Origin: an uncultured Lachnospiraceae bacterium
GTDB lineage: Bacteria; Bacillota; Clostridia; Lachnospirales; Lachnospiraceae
Length of the DNA stretch: 64,000 nucleotides
Direction of reading: 5' to 3'
Assembly (NCBI GenBank): GCA_910577785.1
Contig: CAJTNT010000021.1
Span: forward strand, 8,286-72,285
Part shown: positions 44,353-53,932 of the stretch, in pieces
Position numbering within the stretch: the first letter of the stretch is position 1
Layout: every line of letters starts with the position of its first letter
The notes under the pieces: model-generated
Seen by the model: only the letters and a program-made list of their open reading frames with translations
Told to the model about the DNA's origin: nothing
The model's database searches: none
Translations under genes and position numbers: made by a program

Positions 44353-45231
44353 TTACAGGAAAAAATGCTTATAAGGCACGGTATTGACAATCGGGTGGTT
44401 AAAGCCATGGAATTGGCAGCCGTCTTCCCCATAGCAGGTACCGTGGTCAGAGCAGCAAATTACAAAAGCGCTCCCACGCTGTTCCTTCCATCCTCGAAAC
44501 AGCCGCCCCAGTTCGCCGTCCACATAGCGTAGGGCTGCCGCATGGCTTTCTACGCAGTCTCTGGAGGCTTCTTCTAAGTAGAAATAATTGGGGTAGTGGA
44601 TGGCGTCTACATTCAGGTAGAGGAAAATTTTCTGCTTTGGATCCGCCTTGGAAATTTTTCGCAGCAGGAAATCCACCTGGTTTTTCGTGCTGTCCTTCAC
44701 CGGGCAAGAAAAAGACGGGTTCCAGTAACTTTTCTGGAAATAGCTGGGAAATACCTTGCCAAGGTCGGAGCGCTTGTCAAAAAAGGACACGCCTCCCACG
44801 CACCAGGTATCATAGCCATCCCTGGCAAGCCCTTCCATAACCGTGCGTCCCTGGAAGCCGTAAGCCCCTTTGGGAGCTTTTTTCCCAAGCCCAATGGAAG
44901 ATGGGAAAAACAGGAGTTCCCGGTCTGCCACGTTTTTGGCCTCATAACGGCAGGGCAGGAAGCCCGCGAACATGGCATGATGGGAGGGCCAGGTAAAGTT
45001 CCCTGGAGCCTGGCATTTTTCCCAAGGGCCGTATTGGCTCAGCACAGGAGTTGTCCCGGCGGTTTCTTCCTGGACGGCCACATCATAGCGCAGGGTGTCC
45101 AGGCAGATCATCAGGATATCGGAGGCGCCTACCACCTGTGCCATGTCCACGGAAGGGGCTTTCTTTTCCGCCGTAGGGGCAAACAGGCGTAGGGGCACTT
45201 CATTTGCGGCAGTTTCTTCTATATTAAACAT
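44353..45231 (-). CDS. STM4013-family hydrolase (sulfatase/alkaline phosphatase fold)
   Basis: The 292-residue protein has the alkaline phosphatase-superfamily layout. Asp45 in ICLDTLRYD is a metal ligand. NFTWPSHHAMFAG places Thr80 where sulfatases have their Cys in C-x-P-S-R, suggesting a Thr nucleophile as in phosphotransferases of this fold. CSDHGTCYGED near the C-terminus gives the second metal-ligand set. It has no signal peptide, so it acts in the cytoplasm. It could hydrolyse or transfer a phosphate or phosphonate ester made by the cassette, which is inference. It overlaps the preceding ATP-grasp gene by 8 bp. Confidence 0.85.
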   Translation of the reverse strand: MFNIEETAANEVPLRLFAPTAEKKAPSVDMAQVVGASDILMICLDTLRYDVAVQEETAGTTPVLSQYGPWEKCQAPGNFTWPSHHAMFAGFLPCRYEAKNVADRELLFFPSSIGLGKKAPKGAYGFQGRTVMEGLARDGYDTWCVGGVSFFDKRSDLGKVFPSYFQKSYWNPSFSCPVKDSTKNQVDFLLRKISKADPKQKIFLYLNVDAIHYPNYFYLEEASRDCVESHAAALRYVDGELGRLFRGWKEQRGSAFVICCSDHGTCYGEDGCQFHGFNHPIVNTVPYKHFFL

Positions 45232-46327
45232 TCTTTTTCGTCTCCCTTTTTTGTTGTTTCAGAATCTCTGCCTGATGGCGGTAGATCGTATTCTGGCGGT
45301 AAATATCCTGGTAAATCAGATCGCCCTGGCCGTTCATTTCGATAATCCGGGGCCTTAAGCTTCCCTGTTCCAGCAGGATATCAATTCCTGCGCTGGTAAG
45401 GCCGGGATACAGCGCCAGAGCCCTCAGGCATAAATCCGTAACCGCATCCACTACCGAGGCCGGAAGTTCCAGCGCGTCAATGTCCAAAGGGCGGTTATTA
45501 AGCTGCAAGTTCGTGATGGGGCCTTTGGAAAGCCGTGCCAGCAGGTAATCCAGCCTGCCATCCTGCACAACGGCGCGCAGGTCATAAGAGTATCCCTGAT
45601 ACTGCGCCTTGGCATGCCAGCGCTCCAGGATGCATCCCATCCCTAGAAGCTGGTCCAGCAAGCGGAGGACAGTATCTGTGTCAGAGAAACGCCGCAGGCG
45701 TTTGGTGTTGGCAAGCCCCATCTGCGGGTACTCCATGGCGCAGGTATAGAGCGCCATCTTCCCGCTGCGGCGCTGCCAGCGGAAAGCCGACACGCCGGTT
45801 GCCCCAGAGCCATGGACAGGCTTGATAAATACCTGGGAAATGTTACTGCACTGCATAAGTTCCAAAAGCTGCGCTGCATTGTGGATGGTAGGGCAGACAG
45901 CAGCCTTGTCTTGTGCAAATTTGGGCATTCGATCAGGGATGTTTTTGGCCAGCAGTTCTGTCACGGGAAGCCCGGCATGGGCCAGGGTTTCTTTGCATGC
46001 CCCCTTATCCAGAAGGGCTGTGATGGCCGCAGGGTGGTTGAAAAATTCTATGCCATAAGATTCTGCCATTTGTCCTATTTCCTGCAGCTGCAATTGGTAA
46101 CTGCCTGCCAGCCCGTCCAATTCCCCCAATATACAGCTTTCCCAGAGCGGAGGATCTATTTTCAGGAGGATTCCATCTGGGGCGTCTTGCCTAAGAAGCT
46201 TGGAAAGCCCGTCTCTCCACTCCTTCCAGTCCACAAAAGCAAGGGGAAGCCCAACATCTTCCGCCGCCTGCTGCAGATACTGTGTTCGCTTGGTATCTGG
46301 ATTCCCCAACAGGGCTGCCTGCCTCAT
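45224..46327 (-). CDS. STM4014-family ATP-grasp protein
   Basis: The 367-residue product starts with a Rossmann-like segment (AALLGNPDTKRTQYLQQA). It shows ATP-grasp features: VFIKPVHGSGATGVSAFRW (phosphate-binding Lys and Gly-rich loop), ERWHAKAQYQGYSYDLRAVV, then SAGIDILLEQG and RIIEMNGQGD with the metal-binding Glu and Asn. ATP-grasp enzymes ligate carboxylates to amines via acyl phosphate, so this protein probably builds an amide or peptide-like bond. It overlaps the LRR gene by 4 bp and the hydrolase gene by 8 bp, which indicates tight co-translation. The substrate is unknown. Confidence 0.87.
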   Translation of the reverse strand: MRQAALLGNPDTKRTQYLQQAAEDVGLPLAFVDWKEWRDGLSKLLRQDAPDGILLKIDPPLWESCILGELDGLAGSYQLQLQEIGQMAESYGIEFFNHPAAITALLDKGACKETLAHAGLPVTELLAKNIPDRMPKFAQDKAAVCPTIHNAAQLLELMQCSNISQVFIKPVHGSGATGVSAFRWQRRSGKMALYTCAMEYPQMGLANTKRLRRFSDTDTVLRLLDQLLGMGCILERWHAKAQYQGYSYDLRAVVQDGRLDYLLARLSKGPITNLQLNNRPLDIDALELPASVVDAVTDLCLRALALYPGLTSAGIDILLEQGSLRPRIIEMNGQGDLIYQDIYRQNTIYRHQAEILKQQKRETKKNV

Positions 46328-47202
46328 TCGGTCAGCATGGCATCCATATAAAATCTGCCATTGTACTTAGAAGGCTGATTGCGTTCTGAAACATCCACAT
46401 CCATGCCCATCTGCCCCAATTTCCCAGCCATCTCTTGGGACAGATAGTTATAATGGAGATCCAGTTTGCGGATATTGGGATAGGCAGGCAATTTTTCCAG
46501 GAGGGCTTGGCCGCCTTTGTCGCTCAGCGTGCCGTTGGACAGATCCAGCGTATGCAGCCGCCCCATATATTTGCTGTCAAGGACAGCCTCTGTCAGCTCG
46601 TCCTGTATCTCGCTGTCCGTAATCCCCAGGTATTCCAGCTTGGGGAAGTCGGACTGTGCGAGAAGGGATGTTATGGTAGCTGCGTCCCCGTCAAAGCCGT
46701 AATCTTCAACGCCAATGTAAAGGAGCAGCTTTTTTAAATTGGGAAGTTTGGCCTCCTGGATCTCATGGATGACATCTGCCGGCAGCCCGCCGCAGATAAT
46801 GGTCAGGGATTCCAGGCCTTCATGGCAGATCTGCCCAAGGCTTAAATCCGTGCTGCCTTTAATGGTCAGTTCCTTAAGCTGCGGCATGGCAGCCCATAGC
46901 TTGCTGTAATCGCCCTGCATAATCCAGGACACTTCGCATTCCTCGGAGTCCATATCGCCGATAAACAGGCTTGTAATATGGGAAAATTCCTTGGCATGCG
47001 CCACAATCCCGTCCAGAATGCCCTGGCACCCGTCGTCCCAGGTGTTGCCCCAGTCGCCGATGATAATACCTTCCAGGCTGGGAAATGCAGGGTCGGACAG
47101 GATATCGTCTACCATTGTGCGGACACTTTTGCCGCCGTCTTCGTATTGTTCATAATCATAGGAGTATTTTTTTGTTTTTGCCGTAGCGGTATTAGGTTCC
47201 AT
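46324..47202 (-). CDS. STM4015-family leucine-rich-repeat protein
   Basis: A 292-residue acidic cytoplasmic protein made largely of leucine-rich repeats: LTSLFIGDMD-like, LKELTIKGSTDLSL, LESLTIICGGLPAD, LKKLLLYIGV, LEYLGITDSEI, LHTLDLSNGTLSD and IRKLDLHYNYLSQ. It has no catalytic motif and no signal peptide. As first gene of the cassette it could recognise the substrate, act as a scaffold, or itself be modified by the radical SAM enzymes. I place the start at 47202, where cggaggt lies 7 nt upstream. The frame is open further, and a start at 47271 with a weaker ribosome site would add 23 residues including YAQPKFFHGG, so the shorter start is probable but not certain. Confidence 0.8.
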   Translation of the reverse strand: MEPNTATAKTKKYSYDYEQYEDGGKSVRTMVDDILSDPAFPSLEGIIIGDWGNTWDDGCQGILDGIVAHAKEFSHITSLFIGDMDSEECEVSWIMQGDYSKLWAAMPQLKELTIKGSTDLSLGQICHEGLESLTIICGGLPADVIHEIQEAKLPNLKKLLLYIGVEDYGFDGDAATITSLLAQSDFPKLEYLGITDSEIQDELTEAVLDSKYMGRLHTLDLSNGTLSDKGGQALLEKLPAYPNIRKLDLHYNYLSQEMAGKLGQMGMDVDVSERNQPSKYNGRFYMDAMLTE

Positions 47203-47305
47203 GTGAATACCTCCGTGAAAAAATTTAGGCTGTGCATAGGGCAATGAGTGGGTAAAAAACCCTTTTTGCATAAAATTGCCGTCATCAATATCTATGGATA
47301 GGTAA

Positions 47306-47334
47306 ATTATAGCAGAAAGCATATGCTGTGGCAA
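47306..47334 (-). promoter_or_regulatory. Promoter of the STM4015-STM4011 cassette
   Basis: On the minus strand TTGCCA (47334-47329), a 17-nt spacer and TATAAT (47311-47306) form a strong sigma-A promoter. The start point near 47299 gives a leader of about 100 nt before the chosen start codon. Confidence 0.75.
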
Positions 47335-47577
47335 CCGCTCATTTTTCAGGGCTGCTTTATTGCAAAAACTAAAGCCCTGCCTCTTTTTCAAAAATTTATC
47401 TATACTTTGTGGGAATGACCTTGGAGGGATTTTCTGCTAAAATAAGGATTGTCTAAATACGTAACGGCGGAGCCCCATGCTTCGCACTGTTACGCGGATA
47501 CAGTATCCAGGAAGGCTTCCAGAACAGCTATCACACATCCGCTGGAGCCTTCCGCATGAGAAAAAGGAGGGTTTTTA
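47335..47577. other. Divergent intergenic region with GH43 leader hairpin
   Basis: This stretch, with the cassette leader to its left, separates the minus-strand cassette from the plus-strand GH43 gene. An imperfect stem pairs ggaaggcttccag (47510-47522) with ctggagccttcc (47542-47553) just before the ribosome site aaaaaggaggg (about 47561-47571). It could influence translation of the GH43 gene. I see no gene and no riboswitch class that I recognise. Confidence 0.5.
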
Positions 47578-50500
47578 ATGAGCAAAGCATTGAGGAACAG
47601 ATGGAAGCGGATTTGCGCCATGCTGTTAGCGGCAGCCATGGTCATCACTATGATGCCGTCAACTGCCATGGCTGGCACTTCATCGGATCTGGGCGATGGG
47701 ACATTCCAGAATCCAGTGATTTATTCGGACGTGCCAGATCTTGATATGATACGGGTAGGTGACGCCTATTACATGATTAGCACCACCATGCACCTGTCCC
47801 CAGGCTGCCCCGTGATGAAGTCAACGGATCTGGTGAACTGGGAAATCGTCAACTATGTATTTGACCGTCTGGGCACAGACGACGCCATGAGCCTGCGCAA
47901 TGGCAAGAATATGTATGGGAATGGGCAGTGGGCGGCCAGCCTGCAGTACCATGACGGGCTTTACTATGTGGCTTTCAATTCCAATACCACAGGCCGGGCA
48001 TATATCTATACGACAGATGATATTGAGCGCGGTTCCTGGACGAAGAGGGATTTAGGAGCGCCGTACCACGACATGGCGCTGTTTTTTGACGACAATGGGA
48101 AGACTTATATACTCTACGGCGGAACCCAGATTAAGTGCGTGGAACTGGAGGAAGACCTTTCTGGCGCAAAACCAGGGACAGAAGTCATCCTGTTTGATTC
48201 CAACGCGCCAGGCGAAGAGGTGAACGCCAGCGGCAAAGGGTTTATCCTGGGCTATGAAGGAACGCATATTTTAAAGAAGGACGGCTATTATTATGTCTTC
48301 AATATCTGCTGGCCCAATGGCGCGGGGCGTACGGAAGTCTGCCACAGGAGCAGGACATTCCCCACAACAGAATGGGAAAATAAAGTAATCCTGCAGGCAA
48401 ATTTCAGCAATTTCGGAACAAGCGCCGGCGTAGCCCAGGGCGGGGTTATTGACACGCCGGACGGCAAATGGTATGGTTTTCTGTTCCAGGATCATGGCGC
48501 AATCGGAAGGGTACCGGTGCTTACGGACTGTACCTGGAAAGAAGGATGGCCTATGCTGGGCAAAAACGGCGATGGCAAGACCGTGGAAGCTGTGATGCAG
48601 ATCCCTGTTGCTGGAAGCAGCACAAAATCCATTGTCAAGTCGGATGAATTCTATAATGATGCGGAACACAGGGAATATGCGGCGGCAGCCAACGCGGTTT
48701 CCGAGGCGGAAGCAGAGGCGGCCAGTGTAGCATCTGATGCAGCGGCGAATGCCTCAGAACCAGCCCCAGCAGCAGAAGATGAGCCGCAGACAGAGACTGT
48801 GGAACTGATCACCAATGGAAATTTTGAGAATGGCACAGAAGGCTGGGAAGGATTTGAGGGCGGCACGATTGAGCTTGTGGAAGAAGACGGCAATCATGTG
48901 ATAAAGGCAAAGGAACGCAAGAACACTTCTTCCAGCGCCAAACAGGATCTTTCTGGCAAGCTGCAGAAAGGGCAGTCCTATAAGATTACTGGCAAGCTGA
49001 AATATGATGTTGGGCCTGATACGAAGGCCTTCCATGTGATGCTCCAGAATGGAGTGGATTATAAGTACCGTTCCCAGGCAGGCGTGATTAATGCCAAAAA
49101 AGGGGAATGGACGGAATTTTCCATAGACTATACGGCAGGGGATAAGGTAGATGGCAACAATACATACCCCTTTAGCCCAACCCAGAATTATTTCTTTATC
49201 GAGACGCCGTGGACAGACAGCCTGGATGCAGAAAAAGACCTCATGGATTACTATCTGGACGATATTTCTATGACATATGAAAAGAAAATCGGAGAAGAGG
49301 AAAAGCCGCAGCCAGGCGATGATTCGCTGATTGAAATTATTGAAAACGGCGGTTTTGAGACAGGGGATACCTCTGGATGGGAGATGATGAGGACAGAAAA
49401 GGGAGAGCTTGAGGCGACCACTGCAGAGAAAGCCAGCGGGGACTATAGCATCCATGTGTATAACCGCCAGAACTGCGGCGCAGGCCCCTGCCAGAACATC
49501 AGCGGCAAGCTGAAATTCGGCAAGACTTATACGATCACCGGCAAATTAAAATACACCACGGGGCCGGATACCAAGCAGTTTTATGTGACCATTGAAAATG
49601 GCGACAATTTCAACTGGCGTGAGAATCTGGTGTCTATCCAGGCCAGGAAAGGGGAATGGACCAGCTTCAGCGGCACCTATACCGTACACGATAAGAGCGA
49701 GCAGTTCCCCTTTGACCCCAATCAGAATTATATTTTTATAGAAACGCCATGGGCTGCAACTCCGAACGCTGAAAATGACTTGATGGAGTTCTATCTGGAT
49801 GATTTCTCCATGACCACAGAGTCCGACAACATGATTGTTAACGGATCCTTTGAAAATGGCATCGAGCCTTGGACGGGGATGGAGAATGCCACAGTTGCCG
49901 CCACAGAGGAAGAGGCACAGGACGGCTCCTTCAGCGCTGTGACAACGGGACGTACGGCGTGCGCCCAGGGGCCGAGCCAGGATCTGAGCAATAAGATGAC
50001 GCCAGGCAATATTTATACGATTACGGCATACTTGAAATATAAGACAGGTCCTGACAACAAGAACTTCAATATGACCATCCAGAACGGCCCTGATTATAAC
50101 TATCGTTCCATCTTAGGCACCGTATCAGCCGCCAGAGGCGAATGGACGAAGATGGAAGTGACATACACGATGCCAGAAGACGCTATTTCCACGCAGAATT
50201 ATCTGTTCTTTGAGACCCCATGGGTGGCACAGCCGACGGCTGAGAATGACCTGATGGATTTCTATGTGGACAACGTAACGATGACAGAGCAGATTCCAGA
50301 TAAAAAAGTAGAAGAAGTTGGGGAAAATGACTACAATGGCTCTAACTTGGATCTGGTATGGCAGTGGAATCACAATCCGAACAACAACTACTGGTCACTG
50401 ACAGACCGCAACGGCTGGCTCCGCCTGACGGCAGGCAGCAAGGCCAACAGTATTTTAGAGGCCAGGAACACCTTGACGCAGCGTACGTACGGCCCCACCT

Positions 50501-53500
50501 GTTCCGGCAAGGTGAAGATGGATATTTCGAATATGAAGGCAGGGGATGTGGCAGGATTAGCTTCGTTCTCCTACAATTATGGTTATATCGCTGTTAAAAA
50601 AGAAGCAAACGGAGCCAAACTTGTCATGGTGGACGCATCTTCCAACGCATCAAAGGGCAAGGATGAGCCAGAAGAAAAAGCAAGTGTAGACTGCGAAGGA
50701 AATACCATTTATCTGAAGGAAGACTTTGATTTTGCAGGCGGGGATAAGGTAAGCTTTTACTACAGCTTTGATGGGAATACCTGGAAGCAGCTGGGTGAAG
50801 CCATGAAGCTGAGTTATGAACTGGTCCACTTTATGGGCAGCCGCTTCGCGCTGTTCAACTATGCGACTAAATCTGCAGGCGGTTATGTGGATTTTGACTA
50901 CTTCCGTGTATCTGACCAGATTACAGGGGCAAGCCAGACGCCCAGTACCCTGAAGGCAGGCATGTCCAATTCCGGCGAGATTTCAGGTGTAATCAACAGC
51001 ACATGCGAAGCCAACATATCCATGGATGCATTGCCAGCCGATGGCCATAGCAGCCTCAAGGCGTCCATTTCCATTCCGGACATTATGGAAGTGGAAGATG
51101 TAGTATTCCAAAGCAGCGCTATCCAGGGCACGGCAGATTACAGCGTAAAAGGCGGCCGCCTGATCCTGACCGTCAAAGGGGACAATGTTTCTTTCCAGGC
51201 AGCCGATAAGCTGTTTGCTACGATAAAATTAAAACTGAAAGGCTATGTGGACAAAGATAATGCCGCCAGCCTGAAGGCCGACTATATTACGGTGGATAAT
51301 GGCGCTGTGGAATACGATATTACAGACTGCATGACCACCATTAACCTGAAATACCTTGACACAGGGGCGCTGGCCAAAAAATTAGGCTACGGCAACCCGC
51401 TGATGACCCAGGAATTTGGCGCCGATCCCTATGCGATTGTATATGACGGGCGCGTTTATGTCTATATGACAGCCGATGATTACCAATATGACGAGGATGG
51501 CCAGGTAATTGATAATAATTTTGACTATATCCGCAGCCTGCGTGTTATTTCCTCTGATGACATGATGAACTGGACAGACCACGGGGAAATCAAAGTTGCA
51601 GGGGAGGACGGCGCAGCCAAATGGGCAGCCCATTCCTGGGCGCCAGCTATCGCCTACAAGCAGATTGACGGCAAGGATAAGTTCTTCCTCTACTTTGCCA
51701 ATGATGCTTCCGGCATTGGCGTGCTGGAAGGCGACAGCCCCTTAGGCCCATGGAAAGACCCCATTGGCAAGGCTTTAATCACAGGACAGACTCCAGGCTG
51801 TCAGGGCGTGGTATGGTGCTTTGACCCGGCAGTCCTGGTAGATGATGACGGCAGCGCATACATTTATTTTGGCGGCGGCGTGCCGAATGGCCAGCAGATT
51901 AGCCCCAAGACAGCCAGAGTAGCCAAGCTGGGCGCTGACATGATCAGTATTGACGGAGAGGCAGAATTAATCGATGCCCCCTGCATGTTTGAGGATTCTG
52001 GTATTTTCAAATACAACGGAAAATACTATTACAATTATTGTACGAACTTTATCAGCCCTCATGGCGATGGAGGCCCTGGCTACGGCACCATCTGCTATAT
52101 GGAAAGCGATGACCCGATGGGGCCATACACCTACAAGGGTGAGATCTTCCAGAACCCCGCCAACTGGTTTGGCGTAGGCGGCAACAACCACCATGCAACC
52201 TTTGTCTTTGAGGGGCAGAGCTATTTCATTTACCATGCCCAGACCGTATCAAAGGAGCTGGGGATAGAAAAAGGCTACCGTTCCACCCACATTGACAAGA
52301 TTTCGTTCTACAGCAACGGTTCCATCAAGCCCATTAAGGGAACCTATGCAGGTATTTCCCAGTTGCGCGAAGTCAGCGCATATGATAGAATCGAAGCAGA
52401 AACCATTGCCTGGAACAAAGGCATCAAAGTAAGCGCATGTAAAGAAAACGGCGGCGCCTTCGGCCAGTTTAACCGTCAGCTGACAGACCTGCAGGACGGC
52501 GACTGGACATCCGTATCCCAGGTGGCCTTTGGCGAGAAGGGTGCGAAATCCTTTACCGCAAATGTGGCCTCTGCCAAGGGCGGCAAAATCGAGATCCGCT
52601 TAGACAGCCCGCAGGGTTCCTTAATCGGCACCTTAGACGTAAAAGCTACCGGTAGCGCAGACACCTTTAAGGCTCTTACCTGCGATGTAGACCGCGTAAC
52701 TGGAACCAGGAATGTATTCCTTGTATTCCGCGGGTCAGGCACAGATTCTATTATGAATGTGGATTACTACCTCTTTGGTGAAGCATCCACAGGCCCTGTA
52801 GACCCAGAACCGGCCGACACAAGCAAGCTGTCCGCCAAGATCAAGGATGCAGAGAACCTGCTGGAGGTATTAAGCGCAGCAGAGAAAACAAAGTTACAGG
52901 CAGCCATTAATACAGCCAAGGCCGTATTGAATAAAGAAAACGTAAGCCAGGAAGAAGTAGACGCCGCCCTTGCCGCCTTAAGCAAGTCCGTAGAGGCCGC
53001 CAAGGAATCCTTAAAGCCCCAAAAGCCAAATTATGGCGCCTACCTCAATAAGTCCTTTACCACCAAGGACGGCCTGAAGTGGAAGATCACCAAATGCAGC
53101 GAAAAGACGAAAGAGGTATCCTTAACAGGCGCTGCGAAGCAGCTGACCAAGGCTACGATCCCAAGCTTTGTAAAATACGATGGCATGTCTTTCAAGGTAA
53201 CGGCAATCGCTTCCAAAGCGCTCCGCAGCCAGGCGAAGCTGACCAATGTAACCATCGGCAAATATGTAACTAAGATTGGAACCCAGGCATTTGCCAACTC
53301 CAAGAAGCTTGCCAAGATTACGTTCCAAGGCACAGCGATAAAATCCATTGGCAAGGATGCCTTTAAGGGAATCAAGAAGACAGCCGCGTTCAGCATGAAG
53401 AAGACATTTGTTTCCGGAAGCCTGAAATACCAGATTACCAAGTGTACCGCGTCCGCCAAGACGGTAAAAGTTACTGGTGCATCCAAGCAGCTCAGCAAGC

Positions 53501-53817
53501 TTGCTATCCCGGCTACCGTAAAATACAACGGAATGTCCTTCCAGGTAACTGCAATCGGCAAGAAGGCCTTCAAAAACAGCAAAAAGCTGACTACGGTAAC
53601 CGTTGGAAAATATGTAAAGACTATCGAAGCCGAGGCATTCTGCAATTCCAAAAAGCTTGCCAAAATCAAGTTTAGTGGGACAGCTGTTAAGACAATTAAG
53701 AAAAACGCCTTTGCAAAGATTAAGAAGTCCGCGGCCTTTGATGTGAAAAATTCGAAAAAGGCCTACTATAAGAAACTGCTGAACAAAGCCAATACCAAGA
53801 ACTTTAAAGTGAAATAA
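47578..53817 (+). CDS. Secreted protein with two GH43 glycosidase domains
   Basis: A 2079-residue secreted enzyme with signal peptide at 1-32 (cleavage near STAMAG). The first GH43 propeller (about 36-355) has VPDLDMIRVGDAYYMIST, YHDMALFFDDNGKTY and YEGTHILKKDGYYYVF. Three carbohydrate-binding-like modules follow, starting near 410, 584 and 750 (NGNFENGTEGW, NGGFETGDTSGW, NGSFENGIEPW). Next are a beta-xylosidase C-terminal sandwich (about 923-1115), a cohesin-like domain (1120-1240), a second GH43 (about 1270-1600, with FGADPYAIVYDGRVYVYMTA, CFDPAVLVDDDGSAYIYFGG and FEDSGIFKYNGKYYYNY), a CBM6-like domain (1600-1735), a FIVAR helix pair and two BspA-type LRR blocks at the Lys-rich C-terminus. 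Likely substrate is arabinoxylan or arabinan side chains. Confidence 0.92.
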   Translation: MSKALRNRWKRICAMLLAAAMVITMMPSTAMAGTSSDLGDGTFQNPVIYSDVPDLDMIRVGDAYYMISTTMHLSPGCPVMKSTDLVNWEIVNYVFDRLGTDDAMSLRNGKNMYGNGQWAASLQYHDGLYYVAFNSNTTGRAYIYTTDDIERGSWTKRDLGAPYHDMALFFDDNGKTYILYGGTQIKCVELEEDLSGAKPGTEVILFDSNAPGEEVNASGKGFILGYEGTHILKKDGYYYVFNICWPNGAGRTEVCHRSRTFPTTEWENKVILQANFSNFGTSAGVAQGGVIDTPDGKWYGFLFQDHGAIGRVPVLTDCTWKEGWPMLGKNGDGKTVEAVMQIPVAGSSTKSIVKSDEFYNDAEHREYAAAANAVSEAEAEAASVASDAAANASEPAPAAEDEPQTETVELITNGNFENGTEGWEGFEGGTIELVEEDGNHVIKAKERKNTSSSAKQDLSGKLQKGQSYKITGKLKYDVGPDTKAFHVMLQNGVDYKYRSQAGVINAKKGEWTEFSIDYTAGDKVDGNNTYPFSPTQNYFFIETPWTDSLDAEKDLMDYYLDDISMTYEKKIGEEEKPQPGDDSLIEIIENGGFETGDTSGWEMMRTEKGELEATTAEKASGDYSIHVYNRQNCGAGPCQNISGKLKFGKTYTITGKLKYTTGPDTKQFYVTIENGDNFNWRENLVSIQARKGEWTSFSGTYTVHDKSEQFPFDPNQNYIFIETPWAATPNAENDLMEFYLDDFSMTTESDNMIVNGSFENGIEPWTGMENATVAATEEEAQDGSFSAVTTGRTACAQGPSQDLSNKMTPGNIYTITAYLKYKTGPDNKNFNMTIQNGPDYNYRSILGTVSAARGEWTKMEVTYTMPEDAISTQNYLFFETPWVAQPTAENDLMDFYVDNVTMTEQIPDKKVEEVGENDYNGSNLDLVWQWNHNPNNNYWSLTDRNGWLRLTAGSKANSILEARNTLTQRTYGPTCSGKVKMDISNMKAGDVAGLASFSYNYGYIAVKKEANGAKLVMVDASSNASKGKDEPEEKASVDCEGNTIYLKEDFDFAGGDKVSFYYSFDGNTWKQLGEAMKLSYELVHFMGSRFALFNYATKSAGGYVDFDYFRVSDQITGASQTPSTLKAGMSNSGEISGVINSTCEANISMDALPADGHSSLKASISIPDIMEVEDVVFQSSAIQGTADYSVKGGRLILTVKGDNVSFQAADKLFATIKLKLKGYVDKDNAASLKADYITVDNGAVEYDITDCMTTINLKYLDTGALAKKLGYGNPLMTQEFGADPYAIVYDGRVYVYMTADDYQYDEDGQVIDNNFDYIRSLRVISSDDMMNWTDHGEIKVAGEDGAAKWAAHSWAPAIAYKQIDGKDKFFLYFANDASGIGVLEGDSPLGPWKDPIGKALITGQTPGCQGVVWCFDPAVLVDDDGSAYIYFGGGVPNGQQISPKTARVAKLGADMISIDGEAELIDAPCMFEDSGIFKYNGKYYYNYCTNFISPHGDGGPGYGTICYMESDDPMGPYTYKGEIFQNPANWFGVGGNNHHATFVFEGQSYFIYHAQTVSKELGIEKGYRSTHIDKISFYSNGSIKPIKGTYAGISQLREVSAYDRIEAETIAWNKGIKVSACKENGGAFGQFNRQLTDLQDGDWTSVSQVAFGEKGAKSFTANVASAKGGKIEIRLDSPQGSLIGTLDVKATGSADTFKALTCDVDRVTGTRNVFLVFRGSGTDSIMNVDYYLFGEASTGPVDPEPADTSKLSAKIKDAENLLEVLSAAEKTKLQAAINTAKAVLNKENVSQEEVDAALAALSKSVEAAKESLKPQKPNYGAYLNKSFTTKDGLKWKITKCSEKTKEVSLTGAAKQLTKATIPSFVKYDGMSFKVTAIASKALRSQAKLTNVTIGKYVTKIGTQAFANSKKLAKITFQGTAIKSIGKDAFKGIKKTAAFSMKKTFVSGSLKYQITKCTASAKTVKVTGASKQLSKLAIPATVKYNGMSFQVTAIGKKAFKNSKKLTTVTVGKYVKTIEAEAFCNSKKLAKIKFSGTAVKTIKKNAFAKIKKSAAFDVKNSKKAYYKKLLNKANTKNFKVK

Positions 53818-53866
53818 AAATTCCCCGTATCCAAGAAGATGCTGGGGCAGCAGAATAAGCTTAGGA

Positions 53867-53899
53867 ATGAGGATGCCAATAAATTTTCGGCATCCTCAT
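53867..53899 (+). terminator. Hairpin between GH43 and histidine kinase genes
   Basis: atgaggatgcc (53867-53877) pairs perfectly with ggcatcctcat (53889-53899). Only a short T-rich stretch follows. It is probably a terminator for the GH43 gene with partial read-through into the kinase gene. Confidence 0.6.
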
Positions 53900-53932
53900 T
53901 TCGAAATCTACCTTTTTTGGGAGGCGTTCCTC

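Noticed and set aside
47461..47577. Riboswitch (e.g. cyclic-di-GMP type) before the GH43 gene
   Set aside because: A stem is present, but I do not find the conserved core of any riboswitch class I know.
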